5,608 nt of DNA from contig JABABC010000199.1 of NCBI GenBank assembly GCA_014238445.1, positions 1 to 5,608 on the forward strand, given 5' to 3'. This document shows, one piece after another, positions 1 through 5,608 of the stretch. Each line of letters starts with the position of its first letter. Within the stretch, counting starts at the first letter, position 1. The notes under the pieces are model-generated. The model made no database searches. It was not told where the DNA came from and worked only from the letters and a program-made list of their open reading frames with translations. The translations under genes and the position numbers were made by a program. Origin of the DNA: Coxiellaceae bacterium. GTDB taxonomy: Bacteria; Pseudomonadota; Gammaproteobacteria; Coxiellales; Coxiellaceae.

Positions 1-1
1 C

Positions 2-1102
2 CCACTGTTGCGTTTGCGCAGTGCTCAACACACACAAGGAAGCTTGCGGTTAGTGTTGGACTTGCGAACACCGGTTACTTCTACGGTGAAAAAAATCGTG
101 CAAGGTCGTCAGCAGGAGTTGATGGTGACACTGCAGGGTGCGTCAGTGGCTGCACTGTCAGCCCCGCACATCATTACCCCGCCACAGCCTGTTGCATCAG
201 CAGGAGTTCCAAAACGTTCTTCCGATATTATCGTTGTGATTGATCCGGGTCATGGTGGTAAAGATCCTGGTGCGACAGGTGTTGGAGGTACCCATGAAAA
301 AAACGTGGTGTTATCAATTTCTAAAAAACTGTATCAGCAAATCAATCAACAACCTGGATTTAAAGCCTATTTAACGCGTGATTCCGACTATTATTTAACG
401 TTGCGTCAACGTTTAGCCATTGCTCGTAAAAAGAAAGCCGATATGTTTGTGGCGATTCATGCTGATGCGTTTCGCAATACGTCAGCAAAAGGTGCTTCGG
501 TGTATGCCTTGTCTTCAAAAGGTGCAACGAGTGAGGCGGCACGTTGGTTAGCCGAACGAGAAAACCAATCAGAATTGATCGGTGGTGTTGAGTTGTCAGA
601 TAAAACACAAATGTTGCAATCGGTTCTCATCAGTTTGTCACAAACAGCCACGATTCGAAGCAGTATTGAAATTGGTGAAGTGATCATCGCCTCACTTCAA
701 ACTTTTGCTCATTTGCATGATGATGATGTTGATCAGGCTGCTTTTGTTGTATTGAAATCACCTGATATTCCATCACTATTAATTGAAACAGGTTTTTTAT
801 CTAACCCACAAGAAGAGAGGCGTTTGCGCACACAGTCGTATCAAAACCAGTTAGCTCAATCGATTAAGCATGGCATTGTGTCGTATTTTCAAGTGCAGCC
901 TCCGCGTGGCACTGCGCTAGCGTTAGCGCAAGAGCAGCGTCGACATGAGGTGTGGCATACCGTCCATCGCGGCGATTCATTGTCATATATCGCTTTTCGC
1001 TATCATGTATCAACCGCAGCATTGCGCCAGGCCAATCGTTTGCACAGTGATGTGATCCATGTGGGACAACAACTACGAATACCAAAGAAACAAACAGGGT
1101 AA
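2..1102 (+). CDS. amiB: N-acetylmuramoyl-L-alanine amidase, AmiB/AmiC type with LysM, 5' end missing
   Basis: This is a zinc amidase that cuts the bond between N-acetylmuramic acid and the stem peptide of peptidoglycan in the periplasm, mainly to split septal wall during division. The frame is open to the window's left edge, so the signal peptide and most of the AMIN domain lie outside; the TTG at 8 is not a real start. The first ~50 codons, including LRLVLDLRTPV, look like the end of an AMIN domain. The Amidase_3 domain follows (about 226-887). Its zinc ligands are visible: His of DPGHGG (251-253), Glu of THEKN (296-298) and His of AIHAD (458-460). The catalytic Glu of LIETGFLSN is at 785-787. 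The stretch from about 540 to 760 matches the inhibitory helical insert of divisome-regulated AmiB/AmiC enzymes, which are opened by EnvC/NlpD-type activators. One LysM (953-1084) ends the protein. It lies 3 bases before mutL, the usual gammaproteobacterial order. The family is certain; AmiB rather than AmiC is inferred from the mutL linkage. Confidence 0.93.
   Translation, partial: PLLRLRSAQHTQGSLRLVLDLRTPVTSTVKKIVQGRQQELMVTLQGASVAALSAPHIITPPQPVASAGVPKRSSDIIVVIDPGHGGKDPGATGVGGTHEKNVVLSISKKLYQQINQQPGFKAYLTRDSDYYLTLRQRLAIARKKKADMFVAIHADAFRNTSAKGASVYALSSKGATSEAARWLAERENQSELIGGVELSDKTQMLQSVLISLSQTATIRSSIEIGEVIIASLQTFAHLHDDDVDQAAFVVLKSPDIPSLLIETGFLSNPQEERRLRTQSYQNQLAQSIKHGIVSYFQVQPPRGTALALAQEQRRHEVWHTVHRGDSLSYIAFRYHVSTAALRQANRLHSDVIHVGQQLRIPKKQTG
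1096..1099 (+). promoter_or_regulatory. Ribosome binding site of mutL
   Basis: AGGG sits six bases before the ATG at 1106 and lies inside the last codons of the amidase gene. It supports the ATG at 1106 as the mutL start, and it means mutL is translated from a message that already covers the amidase. No promoter is visible in the 3-base gap. Confidence 0.6.
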
Positions 1103-1105
1103 TCC

Positions 1106-2974
1106 ATGAGCAGAATACAGTTATTGGATAGCCAAGTGGCTAACCAAATATCAGCCGGTGAGGTCGTTGAACGACCTGCCTCAGTGATGAAAGAGTGCAT
1201 TGAAAATAGTTTAGATGCACAAGCGACGCAGATCACCTTGGATGTGATGCAAGGCGGGCATGAGTTAATTCGCGTGCGCGATAATGGTAAAGGGATTCAC
1301 GCGGATGACTTACCCTTAGCTTTGTCACGCCATGCGACCAGTAAGGTCGTTCATTTTAAAGATTTAGAAGCGATTTATAGTTTAGGGTTTCGTGGTGAGG
1401 CTTTGGCGAGTATTGCTGCCGTTTCACGTTTGACGTTGACATCAGCTATAGAGGGCCAGTCATGTGCCTATCGAGTGGTGAGTGAAGCCGGTCAAGAAAC
1501 CTGTGAACCAGCGTCTCACCCCACCGGGACAACGGTTGAAGTGAGAGACTTGTTCTATAACACTCCCGCTCGACGCAAGTTTTTGCGTGCCCCTCGCACG
1601 GAGTTTTTGCACCTTCAAACGGTGGTGCATCGATTAGCTTTAAGTCGTTTCGATGTGGGTTTTACCTTGAATCATAATCAACGACCAGTCTTTCAATCAC
1701 CCGTAGCGATTGACGTGACTTTACAAGAGCGTCGCATTGCTCAAGTTATGGGGGACGCTTTTTTAAAAGAAGCCTTGTGTCTTGAATATGAAGGCGCTGG
1801 CTTAACACTGACGGGTTACATTGCCTTACCGGTTTTTTCACGGGCGCAGCCAGATATGCAATACGTTTATATTAATGGTCGTTTTGTGCGGGATAAATTG
1901 ATTGCTCATGCGGTGAAACAGGCCTATCACGATGTGTTATTCCATGGTCGATATCCTGCATACGTGTTGTTTTTGACGATGAACCCAGCCTTGGTCGATG
2001 TGAATGTGCATCCAACCAAGCATGAGGTGCGTTTTCGTGATAGTCGCTTAGTCCATGATGCCCTAGTACGTGCGGTGACAGATGTATTAACCGCCGTACG
2101 ACCACATGCAGAACAAAATACCATGACGGTTCAAATACCCGAGGCTTCAGGTGAGTCACCTGTCGCCGAATTAGCTCATGCAGGAGTCTCACTATCAGCA
2201 CCACCGGTGTCACAGGCTATTCATCCGATGAGCAACGCTAGGGCGGTCATTCCAGAAGAGGTATCCCCGGTATTGTTAAAGCCGATGCCTGTGGAACAAT
2301 CAGTCATGGCATTAGAGACGAGGGAGTCGACCGATCACGCGGTATCCAATGAACTTACCCATGACCAGGCTTCACCAACAGTTGAGCCTGCACCTGTGTT
2401 AGGCGTGGCGTTAACACAGCTGCATGATATTTTTATTTTAGCGCAAAATGAACAAGGGTTAGTGATTGTTGACATGCATGCAGCTCATGAGCGTATTTTG
2501 TTTGAAAAAATGAAGCGCGATTTTGAGCAGCAGAGTATGCCGACCCAAACTTTGCTAGTGCCAATTGCTGTCGAGGTGACGCCGCATGAAATGTTAGCGT
2601 GGGAAACGCACCAATCAGTATTTGAGTCCGTGGGTTTGCAGGTCTCAGCGATGGGGATTACCACCTTATCTTTGCGTGGTGTGCCTGTGTACCTTAAAGA
2701 TATGGAAGGCCATGACCTCATTCATCAGATTTTGGCTGAGTTGATGTCTCATGATAATAGTCGTCGATCGCACGAAGTGTGGTCTACGATATTGGGTAAC
2801 ATGGCTTGTCATCAAGCGATTAAAGCGCATCATACCTTATCACGTGAGGCTATGAATGCGTTGCTGCGGCAGATGGAGCAAACACCGAACAGTGGTTACT
2901 GTAATCATGGTCGACCCACTTGGGTGCAGTATTCCATGAAAGAGTTGGACAAATTGTTTCTGCGCGGGCAATAA
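1106..2974 (+). CDS. mutL: DNA mismatch repair protein MutL, with endonuclease motifs
   Basis: MutL couples mismatch recognition by MutS to strand incision and excision in the cytoplasm. The 622 residues match the usual length. The N-terminal GHKL ATPase carries the ATP-site motifs: QISAGEVVERPASVMKE with catalytic Glu30, ENSLDA with Asn34, RDNGKGI with Asp59, RHATSK (75-80) and GFRGEAL (94-100), then FYNTPARRKFL. A low-complexity linker rich in Pro, Ala, Val and Glu runs from about residue 345 to 430. The C-terminal dimerisation domain holds DMHAAHERILFE (456-467), which fits the metal-binding nuclease pattern D-x-H-A-x2-E-x4-E, plus ACHQAIKA (567-574) and CNHGRP (599-604). These are the motifs of nicking MutL proteins from organisms lacking MutH; E. 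coli MutL does not have them. The start is set by the SD at 1096-1099 and by alignment of the opening residues with other MutL proteins. The gene is intact, with no frameshift. Confidence 0.98.
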   Translation: MSRIQLLDSQVANQISAGEVVERPASVMKECIENSLDAQATQITLDVMQGGHELIRVRDNGKGIHADDLPLALSRHATSKVVHFKDLEAIYSLGFRGEALASIAAVSRLTLTSAIEGQSCAYRVVSEAGQETCEPASHPTGTTVEVRDLFYNTPARRKFLRAPRTEFLHLQTVVHRLALSRFDVGFTLNHNQRPVFQSPVAIDVTLQERRIAQVMGDAFLKEALCLEYEGAGLTLTGYIALPVFSRAQPDMQYVYINGRFVRDKLIAHAVKQAYHDVLFHGRYPAYVLFLTMNPALVDVNVHPTKHEVRFRDSRLVHDALVRAVTDVLTAVRPHAEQNTMTVQIPEASGESPVAELAHAGVSLSAPPVSQAIHPMSNARAVIPEEVSPVLLKPMPVEQSVMALETRESTDHAVSNELTHDQASPTVEPAPVLGVALTQLHDIFILAQNEQGLVIVDMHAAHERILFEKMKRDFEQQSMPTQTLLVPIAVEVTPHEMLAWETHQSVFESVGLQVSAMGITTLSLRGVPVYLKDMEGHDLIHQILAELMSHDNSRRSHEVWSTILGNMACHQAIKAHHTLSREAMNALLRQMEQTPNSGYCNHGRPTWVQYSMKELDKLFLRGQ

Positions 2975-2998
2975 TACGGCACAACGATTGAAACTGAT

Positions 2999-3003
2999 AG
3001 GGA
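2999..3003 (+). promoter_or_regulatory. Ribosome binding site that sets the permease start
   Basis: AGGGA lies five bases before the ATG at 3009. The frame also contains a TTG at 2988, which would add seven residues, but this purine-rich site is then inside the coding region and the TTG has no comparable site. The protein from 3009 begins MNKQFGS, typical of the permease family, so 3009 is preferred. Confidence 0.65.
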
Positions 3004-3008
3004 AAACC

Positions 3009-4115
3009 ATGAATAAGCAATTCGGCAGTGTGTTATTAATTTTAGGGACATGTATCGGTGCTGCTATGTTGGCATTACCCGTCGTTACTGCCAATGAATC
3101 TTTTTCGCTATCCGCGGTGTTGTTGCTGTTCGCTTGGGCTATTATGACCATTGGCGCATGGACCTTGTTGCGAGTGAATTTATGGTTACCTGAGGGTGCT
3201 AACTTAATCACGATGTCAGAAAAAATCTTAGGTAAGACCATGAGCATGATGACTTGGGTGGTGTATCTATTACTTTTATATAGTCTTATGTGCGCTTATT
3301 TGGCAGGGGCAGCAGACATAGCACAAGGCTTTTTATCATCATTGCAGCTACCATTGAGCTTTTGGCAAGCCACGTTAGTGGCGGCCTTGGTCCTAGGGGG
3401 GGTGGTGTATACCGGTATCGGTTCGGTGGATTATTTGAATCGCGCATTGATGTCGGTCAAGTTAGGTGTGTTTGTTGTTCTTGTTTTGATGCTATTGCCG
3501 CATGCCACGGCAACACAGTTACACCAAGGGTCTTTTCAGACGTCACCACCCATTTTTATGGTCATGATAACCTCATTTGGTTATGCAGTGATTTTACCCA
3601 GTATTCGGAGTTATCTCGGCAGTGACGTTGTGAAATTAAGGCGGGTGGTGATGATCGGTAGTTTATTGCCGTTGATGATTTATTTAATCTGGGTTGCCGT
3701 GGTGCAAAGTAGTTTGCCGCGTTTGGGTATGGATGGCTTAGCCTCCATGAATCACTCACCGCACACGAATACTTTATTGGTTAAAAGTCTATACATGTTG
3801 ACTCAGCAACATGTGGTGTTAGCTTTTGGTTCGGTGTTTGTTTCGATTTGCGCATTGACCTCTTTTTTAGGTGTGTCTGTGTGCTTGATGGATTTTTTTG
3901 CTGATGGGTTTAAACTCCAACGTCGAGGCAAGCAAGGCGCATTGATTTTTCTTTTGACGTACGCACCACCATTTTGTGTGGTGTTATTTAAGCCTGCGTT
4001 ATTTACAACAGCTTTAGCCTATGCGGGTTTGTTTTGTGTCTATGTTCTTATTGTATTGCCACTCTTAATGTATTTTATAGGGCGTAAGCGTTTTGCTCCG
4101 TCGGAAAGTCTATGA
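3009..4115 (+). CDS. Aromatic amino acid permease, tryptophan/tyrosine (HAAAP) family
   Basis: This is an inner-membrane secondary transporter, in this family usually a proton symporter for tryptophan or tyrosine (TyrP, Mtr and TnaB are the known relatives). It opens with MNKQFGSVLLILGTCIGAAM, then LALP; the G-T-x-I-G-A signature (about residues 13-18) breaks the first helix, as in the wider APC fold. I count ten clear hydrophobic segments, at about residues 5-26, 33-55, 80-103, 118-137, 150-166, 181-202, 212-235, 268-295, 310-330 and 334-360; the family norm is eleven. At 368 residues it is somewhat shorter than the ~400 of E. coli members, without a visible break. It begins 34 bases after mutL and its TGA stop (4113-4115) overlaps the ATG of the rhodanese gene. 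The family is clear, but the substrate cannot be told from sequence, so no symbol is given. Confidence 0.9.
   Translation: MNKQFGSVLLILGTCIGAAMLALPVVTANESFSLSAVLLLFAWAIMTIGAWTLLRVNLWLPEGANLITMSEKILGKTMSMMTWVVYLLLLYSLMCAYLAGAADIAQGFLSSLQLPLSFWQATLVAALVLGGVVYTGIGSVDYLNRALMSVKLGVFVVLVLMLLPHATATQLHQGSFQTSPPIFMVMITSFGYAVILPSIRSYLGSDVVKLRRVVMIGSLLPLMIYLIWVAVVQSSLPRLGMDGLASMNHSPHTNTLLVKSLYMLTQQHVVLAFGSVFVSICALTSFLGVSVCLMDFFADGFKLQRRGKQGALIFLLTYAPPFCVVLFKPALFTTALAYAGLFCVYVLIVLPLLMYFIGRKRFAPSESL
4103..4108 (+). promoter_or_regulatory. Ribosome binding site of the rhodanese gene
   Basis: GGAAAG within the last codons of the permease gene stands three bases before the ATG at 4112 and six before a second in-frame ATG at 4115. 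The spacing slightly favours 4115. Either start overlaps the permease stop, so ribosomes ending on the permease could reinitiate here. Confidence 0.45.
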
Positions 4116-4459
4116 TGCATGATGAAGCTTTTATTGCCTTATGCGAGCGTGCCTCGGCAGTGGTTAAAGAAGTCACACTCGAGGATGCTATTCGGTGGGC
4201 GCATGCTCCAGACACTTGGTTAATCGATGTGCGAGAAGATCATGAATGGGAGCAAGGGCATATTCCCAATGCGCATCACTTAGGCCGTGGGATTTTAGAG
4301 CGAGACATTGCAACACAGTGTGCCGATAAATCAGCTCGGATTATTCTTTATTGTGGTGGCGGTTATCGCTCAGTATTAGCAGCAGAAAGTTTGCAAGCCA
4401 TGGGGTATCAACAGGTCTATTCTCTGCAAGGGGGCTTTCGTGCCTGGAAGAATCGATAG
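4112..4459 (+). CDS. Single-domain rhodanese-like sulfurtransferase
   Basis: This is a small cytoplasmic protein of 115 residues made of one rhodanese domain. Such enzymes carry a persulfide on a single cysteine and pass the sulfur to an acceptor; the acceptor here is unknown. The domain shows WLIDVRED (36-43) with the conserved Asp-Val-Arg, GHIPNAHHLG (49-58), the active-site loop YCGGGYRS with Cys81 as the persulfide residue, and a closing GGFRAWK. The loop fits C-x-x-G-x-R-S, so the protein should be catalytically competent. There is no signal peptide or membrane segment. The start overlaps the permease stop as ATGA; a second ATG at 4115 is an equally possible start and changes the protein by one residue. 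A role tied to the permease substrate is only a guess from the coupling. Confidence 0.92.
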   Translation: MMHDEAFIALCERASAVVKEVTLEDAIRWAHAPDTWLIDVREDHEWEQGHIPNAHHLGRGILERDIATQCADKSARIILYCGGGYRSVLAAESLQAMGYQQVYSLQGGFRAWKNR

Positions 4460-4504
4460 GGTGTGCGTGTTCCCATTGTATTATCGTGGTGGGTGATATA
4501 ACGT
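4460..4504. other. Convergent intergenic gap without a recognisable terminator
   Basis: These 45 bases separate the rhodanese stop from the stop of the minus-strand cysteine-rich gene. The only pairing I find is CCCA (4472-4475) with TGGG (4490-4493), a four-base stem with a loop of about 14 and no following T run. I do not call a terminator here. Confidence 0.5.
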
Positions 4505-5197
4505 TTATGAGGCCTTATTTTCTTGATTCACTAGCTGATAGTGTTGTAGTAAAAATTGTGATTGATATTTGCCATCATCGATATCAGCGCCTGACCAAAT
4601 GATGGCCCCGGAGTGGCAAAATTGTGCAAATTTATTCTGAGAAAATCCTAGACTATAGGTTTGGGCTTTAATGACTGGACATGTGCAGTAAGCTACGTCA
4701 TTTTTCACATCACAGCGTACACCAAAGCAATTAGCATACTCGTCGTTAACGCTGTCAGATGCTGTGCACTGGATGATGTGTGGTGCTAGTGTGTTATTTT
4801 TTTCAGGTAAGAAGGTATCATTGTTTGCAAATGAAAAGGTTGATAAAACACTGACAAGTTTTCCTGTGGAGGAGCTGTATTCAGGCAGACCTTGATTAAC
4901 TGGAACGGGAGATATCGACTGAGCTCGCCATTGGTTTTTGCCTCGCGGTGTTTGGATAATGGGGCACATGCAGGTGGCTTGGTGTGGCTTGTTGCTAGTT
5001 TTTAGACATAATGCTTGGCTGCATAGAGCGTATGGAACGTCACGGTAAAAATATAAATCTGATTTTGCAGCAAGATGAGTTGAAGCAGACAGACCTATGA
5101 GCCCATAGATCAAAACTCGCTTCTTTGAAAGGGGCATGCATTGCCGATTTGGTAAGCGAGAGAGGTGTTTTTTTTTATATAATGGGCGTCTCATCAT
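4505..5197 (-). CDS. Exported cysteine-rich protein with a duplicated four-Cys motif, function unknown
   Basis: I do not recognise a named family. The protein has 230 residues. A basic start (MMRRPLYKKK), then SKKR and a hydrophobic core LIYGLIGL near residues 29-36, ending about HLAA at 44, looks like a signal peptide with an unusually long leading region. This suggests export to the periplasm or beyond. The mature part holds ten cysteines. Eight form two copies of C-x4-C-x(8-11)-C-x-C-P-[IV]-I: C59, C64, C76, C78 and C157, C162, C171, C173. C144 and C194 are extra. The even count would fit disulfides made in the periplasm, or metal binding. The start at 5197 is backed by AGAGG at 5207-5203, five bases away; a second ATG follows directly (5194). 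An in-frame ATG at 5137 would give a more normal signal peptide but has no good binding site. It lies 44 bases downstream of the transglycosylase gene, so the two may be co-transcribed. Confidence 0.82.
   Translation of the reverse strand: MMRRPLYKKKHLSRLPNRQCMPLSKKRVLIYGLIGLSASTHLAAKSDLYFYRDVPYALCSQALCLKTSNKPHQATCMCPIIQTPRGKNQWRAQSISPVPVNQGLPEYSSSTGKLVSVLSTFSFANNDTFLPEKNNTLAPHIIQCTASDSVNDEYANCFGVRCDVKNDVAYCTCPVIKAQTYSLGFSQNKFAQFCHSGAIIWSGADIDDGKYQSQFLLQHYQLVNQENKAS
5168..5176 (-). repeat. A9 homopolymer tract inside the cysteine-rich gene
   Basis: On the coding (minus) strand nine A's in a row encode Lys8-Lys9-Lys10, between the predicted start at 5197 and the in-frame ATG at 5137. Tracts of this length are prone to polymerase slippage. 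A one-base change would break translation from 5197 but leave translation from 5137 intact. Confidence 0.7.
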
Positions 5198-5198
5198 A

Positions 5199-5228
5199 AT
5201 GACCTCTATTTGAATAACTTAAAGTCAT
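5199..5228 (-). promoter_or_regulatory. Possible hairpin covering the ribosome binding site of the cysteine-rich gene
   Basis: On the minus strand AUGACUUU (5228-5221) can pair with GAGGUCAU (5206-5199), giving eight pairs of which two are G-U, around a 14-base loop. The second arm contains the GAGG of the ribosome binding site and ends next to the ATG at 5197. If formed, the hairpin would lower translation initiation. The outer five pairs (ATGAC/GTCAT) are perfect; the stem is AU-rich and modest, so this is a candidate only. Confidence 0.3.
5203..5207 (-). promoter_or_regulatory. Ribosome binding site of the cysteine-rich gene
   Basis: AGAGG on the minus strand lies five bases before the ATG at 5197 and eight before the ATG at 5194. 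It is the best such site near this gene and is the reason for choosing the long form over the internal start at 5137, which is preceded only by weak sequence. Confidence 0.6.
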
Positions 5229-5241
5229 AAGGTGTCGGGCA

Positions 5242-5608
5242 CTAGGGGTTACCTTTATTGCAAATCCGATCAGCCATGTATGTGACAGTTCCAGCGTAGT
5301 AGCTCGAATAATTCCAAGCCATTAAGACTTTAAAATTGTTAAATACCATCAAGGTAGGCCCACCATCGGGTTGGATAACTGAAGCTTGTAATCGACGGTT
5401 GATCGATGCAGATCGAGGTAGTTGAACACCCATTTTAACCCATGTTGCAACAGGCTTAGTGGTTTTTAAGCTTAATAAGTGGCTGTTAAAGTGTGGTGGC
5501 AGAGTGACTTGCGTCATGGTGGGTTGATGGTTTTTCCAGCCGTTTTGTTTGAGGTAGTTACCGATTGAAGCTAGGGCATCAGGTTTACTGTTCCAAATGT
5601 CTTTTTTA
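5242..5608 (-). CDS. mltB: Lytic murein transglycosylase, MltB-like, C-terminal part only
   Basis: The frame is open from the right edge of the window to a TAG at 5244-5242, giving the last 121 residues; the ATG at 5517 is internal. The fragment begins KKDIWNSKPDALASIGNYLK and continues NGWK, the usual MltB-family stretch in which a run of folded repeats leads into a GW motif. It ends with GPTLMVFNNFKVLMAWNYSS and YYAGTVTYMADRI, the conserved C-terminal signature of the SLT_2 (family 3) lytic transglycosylases. These enzymes cleave the glycan strand between MurNAc and GlcNAc with formation of a 1,6-anhydro end, usually as outer-membrane lipoproteins or periplasmic proteins. The catalytic Glu and any signal or lipobox lie outside the window and cannot be checked. 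The protein stops soon after the signature, so it has no C-terminal PG_binding_1 domain. The family is confident; which paralogue it is remains uncertain. Confidence 0.88.
   Translation of the reverse strand, partial: KKDIWNSKPDALASIGNYLKQNGWKNHQPTMTQVTLPPHFNSHLLSLKTTKPVATWVKMGVQLPRSASINRRLQASVIQPDGGPTLMVFNNFKVLMAWNYSSYYAGTVTYMADRICNKGNP

Noticed and set aside
1872..2213. Minus-strand open frame of 113 codons inside mutL
   Set aside because: It is antisense to the conserved MutL ATPase/transducer region, and its composition is that of a shadow frame.
2988..3008. TTG start for the permease, seven residues upstream
   Set aside because: The good ribosome binding site at 2999-3003 points to the ATG at 3009, and family members begin at the equivalent of that Met.
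2840..3247. Minus-strand open frame of 135 codons across the mutL-permease junction
   Set aside because: It lies antisense to two well-supported genes, and its translation has no recognisable domain.
3290..3625. Plus-strand open frame of 111 codons inside the permease gene
   Set aside because: It is an out-of-frame shadow of the permease, with low-complexity Gly/Arg-rich translation and no family signature.
4351..4602. Plus-strand open frame of 83 codons across the end of the rhodanese gene
   Set aside because: It overlaps the rhodanese active-site region in another frame and runs antisense into the cysteine-rich gene; no ribosome binding site or domain is seen.
5178..5183. Perfect TATAAT on the plus strand
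   Set aside because: No recognisable -35 element about 17 bases upstream, and it would drive transcription antisense to the start of the cysteine-rich gene and into the transglycosylase gene. It arises from the A/T-rich Lys codons on the other strand.
5231..5247. Small inverted repeat AGGTG/CACT after the transglycosylase stop as a terminator
   Set aside because: It gives only three or four pairs with no T run, too weak to call termination between the two minus-strand genes.
1..5608. Mobile element, CRISPR array, toxin-antitoxin or defence system
   Set aside because: No transposase, integrase, direct-repeat array, terminal inverted repeats or defence-type domains are seen; all frames of good quality belong to housekeeping or envelope genes.

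Overview
This window reads as ordinary, gene-dense gammaproteobacterial chromosome. The evidence is the amidase(AmiB type)-mutL gene pair, a classic gammaproteobacterial order, together with a proteobacterial-type aromatic amino acid permease and an MltB-type lytic transglycosylase. MutL carries the metal-dependent endonuclease motifs found in bacteria without MutH, so an Escherichia-like enteric is unlikely. Base composition looks mid-range, mid-40s percent GC by eye. A lineage in or near the Legionellales is a plausible guess from the permease and the cysteine-rich exported protein, but the sequence alone does not fix the genus.

Left part, plus strand, 2-4459: four genes in a tight co-directional series. 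The 3' part of an N-acetylmuramoyl-L-alanine amidase (end of an AMIN domain, Amidase_3 catalytic domain, one LysM) is followed after 3 bases by a complete mutL. After 34 bases comes an inner-membrane permease of the tryptophan/tyrosine family. Its stop codon overlaps the start of a small single-domain rhodanese. The spacing suggests one transcript, with the permease and rhodanese translationally coupled. The usual partners downstream of mutL (miaA, hfq) are absent from this position.

Right part, minus strand, 5608-4505: the 3' end of an MltB-like lytic murein transglycosylase (running in from beyond the window edge) is followed after 44 bases by a gene for a 230-residue exported protein of unknown function. 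That protein has a signal peptide and a duplicated four-cysteine motif. The two gene groups converge, with only 45 bases between the rhodanese stop and the stop of the cysteine-rich gene.

Functionally the window mixes cell-wall turnover (amidase and transglycosylase), DNA mismatch repair (MutL), amino acid uptake (permease) and sulfur-transfer chemistry (rhodanese). I see no mobile element, CRISPR array, RNA gene, phage gene or defence cassette. The least explained object is the cysteine-rich exported protein, along with the leader features around its start: a hairpin over the ribosome binding site and an A9 tract. No gap between genes exceeds 45 bases.
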